From contig CANNHN010000001.1 in NCBI GenBank assembly GCA_947504725.1, positions 457,425-521,424 on the forward strand: a stretch of DNA of 64,000 nt, in the 5' to 3' direction. Shown one piece after another: positions 60,926 through 64,000 of this stretch. Positions within the stretch are counted from its first letter, which is position 1; each line of letters begins with the position of its first letter. The translations under genes and the position numbers were made by a program. The DNA comes from Bacteroidota bacterium (GTDB taxonomy: Bacteria; Bacteroidota; Bacteroidia; 2-12-FULL-35-15). The notes under the pieces are model-generated. The model made no database searches. It was not told the DNA's origin and worked only from the letters and a program-made list of their open reading frames with translations.

Positions 60926-61756
60926 ATGAAGAAAATCATCCTTGTAACTGTTGCAATTTGCTCTATCACATTTGCATATTCTCAAAAAGAAAAGAAATAC
61001 GATAAGCTTTATTATAAAAACACGACAATTGAAACAGGCGATATTACCATATCAGTTGACAATGCTGTTTCGACTGATGGAGAAACAAAATTTAAATTAA
61101 AAATTGTTAATAAAACTGCAGATTACATAATTTTAAAACCAGAAGAGTGTAAATTTATTATCAACGGCATAGAATCTAAACCAACTGAAAAGCCAAAAAC
61201 AATTGAACCAAACTCATCTGATTGGTTGATTGTTAACTTAAAAGGTACCGGCTATAACAGTATAAAATCCTACTCGTTTGAAGTTGGAGGATTGTATAAA
61301 GTTTCTACAGGTGGTTTAGTTATTGAAACACCCGATTTCAAATTACCTGCGTCAAAAAACGACTTTAAAACAGGAAATTATACTTGCACCTTAACTAAAC
61401 TGACTAAAGAATCTGGAAAAACTGAAGCCAAATTTGATTGTTCATACAATGGAGAAAAAATTGGACTAATTTTCCCAAGTAAAATGGGTTTAAAAATGCC
61501 TGATGGAAATGAATATGCAACAGTGAAACCAACTGGAATATTAGCAAAAAAAGGTCCCTTTCTATTAGTTAAAGGACAAACAGAATCGTTTTCGGGTAAC
61601 TGGGAGCGAATGGAAGGCGGCAAAGCAATGGATATGCAAAAAGTGGAAATGAATATAAAATGGAATGCGACTTTCACTGAAGTTACTCCTGAAAAAATGA
61701 AGAATGAAACCTTAAATTTGGAATTTGACCAAGCATTAAGCGATGCAAAAAAATAA
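60926..61756 (+). CDS. Secreted beta-rich protein, flexirubin-cluster paralogue 1
   Basis: A 276-residue protein from the ATG at 60926, which gives a signal peptide (MKKIILVTVAICSITFAYSQ); the longer frame overlaps the BtrH-like gene without similarity. The mature part has a two-domain beta pattern: YYKNTTIETGDITISVDN, then LKPEECKFIINGI, and later YNGEKIGLIFPSKMGLKMPDG. It is paralogous to the gene at 61876 throughout. The function is unknown; a periplasmic chaperone-like or substrate-binding role during pigment export is speculative. Confidence 0.65.
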   Translation: MKKIILVTVAICSITFAYSQKEKKYDKLYYKNTTIETGDITISVDNAVSTDGETKFKLKIVNKTADYIILKPEECKFIINGIESKPTEKPKTIEPNSSDWLIVNLKGTGYNSIKSYSFEVGGLYKVSTGGLVIETPDFKLPASKNDFKTGNYTCTLTKLTKESGKTEAKFDCSYNGEKIGLIFPSKMGLKMPDGNEYATVKPTGILAKKGPFLLVKGQTESFSGNWERMEGGKAMDMQKVEMNIKWNATFTEVTPEKMKNETLNLEFDQALSDAKK

Positions 61757-61771
61757 AAAACAATAACTGTC

Positions 61772-61820
61772 AATCACTAAAAAAGCAGAATCATAAAATG
61801 GTTCTGCTTTTTTAGTGATT
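61772..61820. terminator. Long bidirectional terminator-like hairpin between the secreted paralogues
   Basis: AATCACTAAAAAAGCAGAATCA and its complement form a 22-bp stem with one mismatch around a 5-base loop, containing A and T tracts on either side. It could terminate transcription in both directions and may split the flexirubin cluster into two transcripts. Confidence 0.8.
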
Positions 61821-61875
61821 CTTTTGTCATTCTGAAAGATATAATGTTAATTTTGGTATCAATAATATTTCATCC

Positions 61876-62697
61876 ATGAAAAAATTTCTTCTTTCATTAC
61901 TCATAATTTGCATTTCAATTACTTTGTCTGCTCAAAAAAAGGAAAAAGTAATCAAATACAAAAAAACATTCTACAAAGACCAAACAATTGAAAATGCAGA
62001 TGTAAAAATTACAATTGATGATATTGTAGCTTCCATTACTGGAATGAAATTTAGAATAAACATAGTAAACAAATCAAACGATTATATCCTTTTCAAACCC
62101 TCTGAATGTGAATTCAAAATACAGGACAATAAGGTTAAACCAGTTGAAAAATGGTTAGTTATTCCGCCAAACGATAAAGATTGGAGAATTGTAAACATTA
62201 CTGGACCTCAATATATCATTCCAGAGAATTTCAACTTTTTAATGGATGGGTTATATAAAGTCACCTTAGATTCAAAAGGAAACACTACTGCCGATTTCAA
62301 ACTCCCAGCAATTTCAAATGAATTTAAAACAGGTGGATTTTCGGTAACACTGGATGGCTCTAAAAAAGAAACGGATAAAACAGATGCAAAATTTAATGTG
62401 AAGTATAATGGCGATAAAATTGGTGTTATAGAAACCAATAAAATTGCTATTAAAATGCCTGATGGCAAAGAGTTTGCAAACTATCTAAGAGACAAACCTA
62501 TTATTTTAGACAAAGGGACAACCGATGATTTTAAAGTTGCTTGGAAAGATATTCCAATAGAATCAGGCGATATGCAAAAAGTGGAAATGGTAGTATTATG
62601 GCGAGATGCATTCAAAGAAATAACCCCGTTTAAAATACCAACAATAAACCTAACCATCCTTTTTAATAAGGAAATGAGCATGGATAAAGGAAGATAG
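61876..62697 (+). CDS. Secreted beta-rich protein, flexirubin-cluster paralogue 2
   Basis: A 273-residue protein with signal peptide MKKFLLSLLIICISITLSAQ. It parallels the previous gene: FYKDQTIENADVKITIDDI, FKPSECEFKIQDNK, YNGDKIGVIETNKIAIKMPDGKEFA (split) and a matching C-terminal FNKEMSMDKG. It retains the same Pro-Asn-(Asp/Ser)-x-DW segment. The two genes are separated by a strong hairpin. It ends 4 bases before darA. The function is unknown; the pairing suggests duplication of an exported component. Confidence 0.65.
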   Translation: MKKFLLSLLIICISITLSAQKKEKVIKYKKTFYKDQTIENADVKITIDDIVASITGMKFRINIVNKSNDYILFKPSECEFKIQDNKVKPVEKWLVIPPNDKDWRIVNITGPQYIIPENFNFLMDGLYKVTLDSKGNTTADFKLPAISNEFKTGGFSVTLDGSKKETDKTDAKFNVKYNGDKIGVIETNKIAIKMPDGKEFANYLRDKPIILDKGTTDDFKVAWKDIPIESGDMQKVEMVVLWRDAFKEITPFKIPTINLTILFNKEMSMDKGR

Positions 62698-62701
62698 GTG
62701 C

Positions 62702-63625
62702 ATGAAAAAAATTCTTGTTGTTTATTATACCCAAACTGGTCAACTCCAAAGTGCATTAAAAGCTACCCTTGCTCCTCTTGAAAAAGATTCAAGTATCTCG
62801 GTTTCCTATTTACAAATTCAGCCCAAAGAGGCATTTCCGTATCCTTGGACTTACATGCAGTTTTTTGATGCTTTTCCTGAAACGGTAAATGGAATTCCAA
62901 CTGAATTAGCGCCTTTCACCATAAATCAAGATGAAAACTACGACTTAGTTGTGATTGCCTATCAACCTTGGTTTTTATCCATTTGTATTCCGATCAATTC
63001 ATTTTTGCAAACAGCTGAAGCTAAAAAATTATTGAAAGATAAAAATGTAGTAACTATTTTGGCATGTAGAAATATGTGGTTGAATGGACAAGAAAAAATG
63101 AAAGTGCATCTTAAAAACTTAGAAGCAAAACTTGTAGGAAATATCACTTTTGTTGATCCGGCAGCAAATCTGGTAAGCTTGGTTACTGTATTTGCTTTTG
63201 CTTTGGGAGGAGTAAAAGATAAGTTTATGGGTATTTTTCCAAAATATGGTGTATCAGATACAGATTTACAGGAATCTGCGCCAAAATATGGAGAAATCCT
63301 GTTAAAACATCTCCAAAAAGGCAATTATGAGCAACAACAAAAAGAACTAGTTGAATTGGGAGCAGTAAAAATCAAATCTAACTTATTAATAATGGAAGGA
63401 AGAGGAAAGGCCATTTTTCCTTTATATGCCAACTATCTCTCAAAAAGAGGAACAGCAAAAACAGAAGAAAGAAGAACCAGAGTTCGCATTTTTGGAATTG
63501 TATTACCAACTGCAATTTTGCTACTTTCCCCTTTTATAACAATCCTATCAAGACTTTCGCCCATACTCTTTCCCAAAAAAATCAAAAAAGAAATCGATTA
63601 TTACTCTCAAAACACTCTGCGCTAA
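62702..63625 (+). CDS. darA: Dialkylresorcinol condensing enzyme (DarA-like)
   Basis: A 307-residue protein. A flavodoxin-like N-terminus (MKKILVVYYTQTGQLQSALK) without an obvious FMN site, then FPYPWTYMQFFDAFPETVNG and VIAYQPWFLSICIPINSFL, patterns I associate with DarA of dialkylresorcinol/flexirubin clusters. The C-terminus has a hydrophobic segment (GIVLPTAILLLSPFITIL) suggesting membrane association. DarA condenses a beta-keto acid-derived unit with an enoyl unit to make the resorcinol ring. It starts 4 bases after the secreted paralogue 2, and a darB-like gene follows. Confidence 0.8.
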   Translation: MKKILVVYYTQTGQLQSALKATLAPLEKDSSISVSYLQIQPKEAFPYPWTYMQFFDAFPETVNGIPTELAPFTINQDENYDLVVIAYQPWFLSICIPINSFLQTAEAKKLLKDKNVVTILACRNMWLNGQEKMKVHLKNLEAKLVGNITFVDPAANLVSLVTVFAFALGGVKDKFMGIFPKYGVSDTDLQESAPKYGEILLKHLQKGNYEQQQKELVELGAVKIKSNLLIMEGRGKAIFPLYANYLSKRGTAKTEERRTRVRIFGIVLPTAILLLSPFITILSRLSPILFPKKIKKEIDYYSQNTLR

Positions 63626-63800
63626 CTATTTAGCTGTTTTAAAATAGAATTTTAGAATTCAATTTATTTCAAAATAATTCCTTTTCGTTTCCAATAAATA
63701 GATAAATTCCTTTAATTTTGCAGTTGCACGAAATTTAGAACAAAAAGCTCTCAAGTTTGTTGGTTCTTAATTAAGCTAAACAAAGGATTTTATCACTTTT
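63626..63800 (+). promoter_or_regulatory. Intergenic region before darB with a -7 box
   Basis: A 175-base AT-rich gap. TAATTTTG (63713-63720) followed by C matches TAnnTTTG ~80 bases before the darB start; no TTG is seen at the -33 distance. No terminator is evident after darA. Confidence 0.4.
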
Positions 63801-64000
63801 ATGGAGAATACAGTATTTATTAATAGCATCTCAAAATTTTTGCCTGGCAATCCAGTTACAAATGATGAAATGGAACAATATCTTGGATTTGTGGGTGGAG
63901 ATTTAAAGTCGAAATCCAAACCAGTCGTTCTTCGAAATAATAAAATTTTGAATCGCTACTATGCTTTGGACAAAAATGGAAAAAGCACCTTTAGCAATAC
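63801..64000 (+). CDS. darB: 3-oxoacyl-ACP synthase III (DarB-like), 5' part only
   Basis: Only the first 66 codons are in the window. The translation MENTVFINSISKFLPGNPVT, then NDEMEQYLG and KPVVLRNNKILNRYYALDKNG, resembles the start of FabH-like ketosynthases of dialkylresorcinol clusters (FLPN-x-PV-x-NDEME-x-YLG; LRNN-x-I-x-x-RYYA). The active-site Cys lies beyond the edge. Together with DarA it would build the resorcinol half of flexirubin. The cluster is therefore cut by the window boundary. Confidence 0.75.
   Translation, partial: MENTVFINSISKFLPGNPVTNDEMEQYLGFVGGDLKSKSKPVVLRNNKILNRYYALDKNGKSTFSN

Noticed and set aside
1..64000. tRNA or rRNA genes, riboswitches, prophage, toxin-antitoxin or restriction systems
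   Set aside because: None was recognised by eye on either strand; a covariance-model search could still find small RNAs.

Overview
The window looks like a chromosomal segment of a low-GC Bacteroidota bacterium, probably flavobacterium-like. The evidence is Bacteroidota-type promoters (TTG-N19-TAnnTTTG, several matching exactly), a type IX secretion C-terminal signal, a short housekeeping sigma factor of about 290 aa, a TamL-type outer membrane lipoprotein, an S16 with a long acidic tail, and flexirubin plus carotenoid pigment genes. No rRNA, tRNA, CRISPR array, prophage or classical transposase was recognised by eye.

Layout. 1-5.8 kb: end of an OmpA-like protein, a DUF3820 protein, a porin-like barrel, two tandem TatT-like paralogues, a Rieske oxygenase and a TauE/SafE permease. 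5.8-12.7 kb: a stress/signalling island with two copies of an uncharacterised ~130 aa family, a CDF metal transporter, a receiver-Crp/Fnr fusion regulator with a soluble PAS histidine kinase, a TerB-like protein and two universal stress proteins; two TGA-N6-TCA operator-like palindromes lie in its divergent promoter regions. 12.7-44 kb: mostly housekeeping genes (trxA, dnaE, rpsP, rimM, trmN6, pckA, rsmE, a TrmH-type methyltransferase, tamL, class I aldolase, accD, rpsO, pnp, rpoD, rpe) with some accessory genes, including a GIY-YIG nuclease gene bounded by a perfect 28-bp inverted repeat.

45-52 kb: carotenoid genes crtI, crtB, a secreted hypothetical, cruF-like hydratase, fused lycopene cyclase and another hypothetical, with coupled or overlapping starts; a second desaturase (crtD-like) lies on the other strand. 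The set suggests a monocyclic, 1'-hydroxylated carotenoid of the myxol/saproxanthin type. 52.3-64 kb: the left part of a flexirubin (aryl polyene-dialkylresorcinol) cluster: tyrosine ammonia-lyase, FabG, KAS II, ACP, LpxL-like acyltransferase, halogenase-like flavoprotein, BtrH-like acyltransferase, two secreted paralogues, DarA, and the start of DarB at the window edge.

Gene junctions are unusually rich in small inverted-repeat elements: three copies of a ~135-bp MITE-like element, an element ending in GGAACGCAGATTT, GTATCAGG-type and AAGTTTAAAGTT-type repeats, and REP-like palindromes. Some sit inside or next to terminators, one is nested inside another, one lies within the coding sequence of the TrmH-type methyltransferase, and one has supplied the last codons of crtI. 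All functional calls come from reading protein motifs and neighbourhood; no database search was run.
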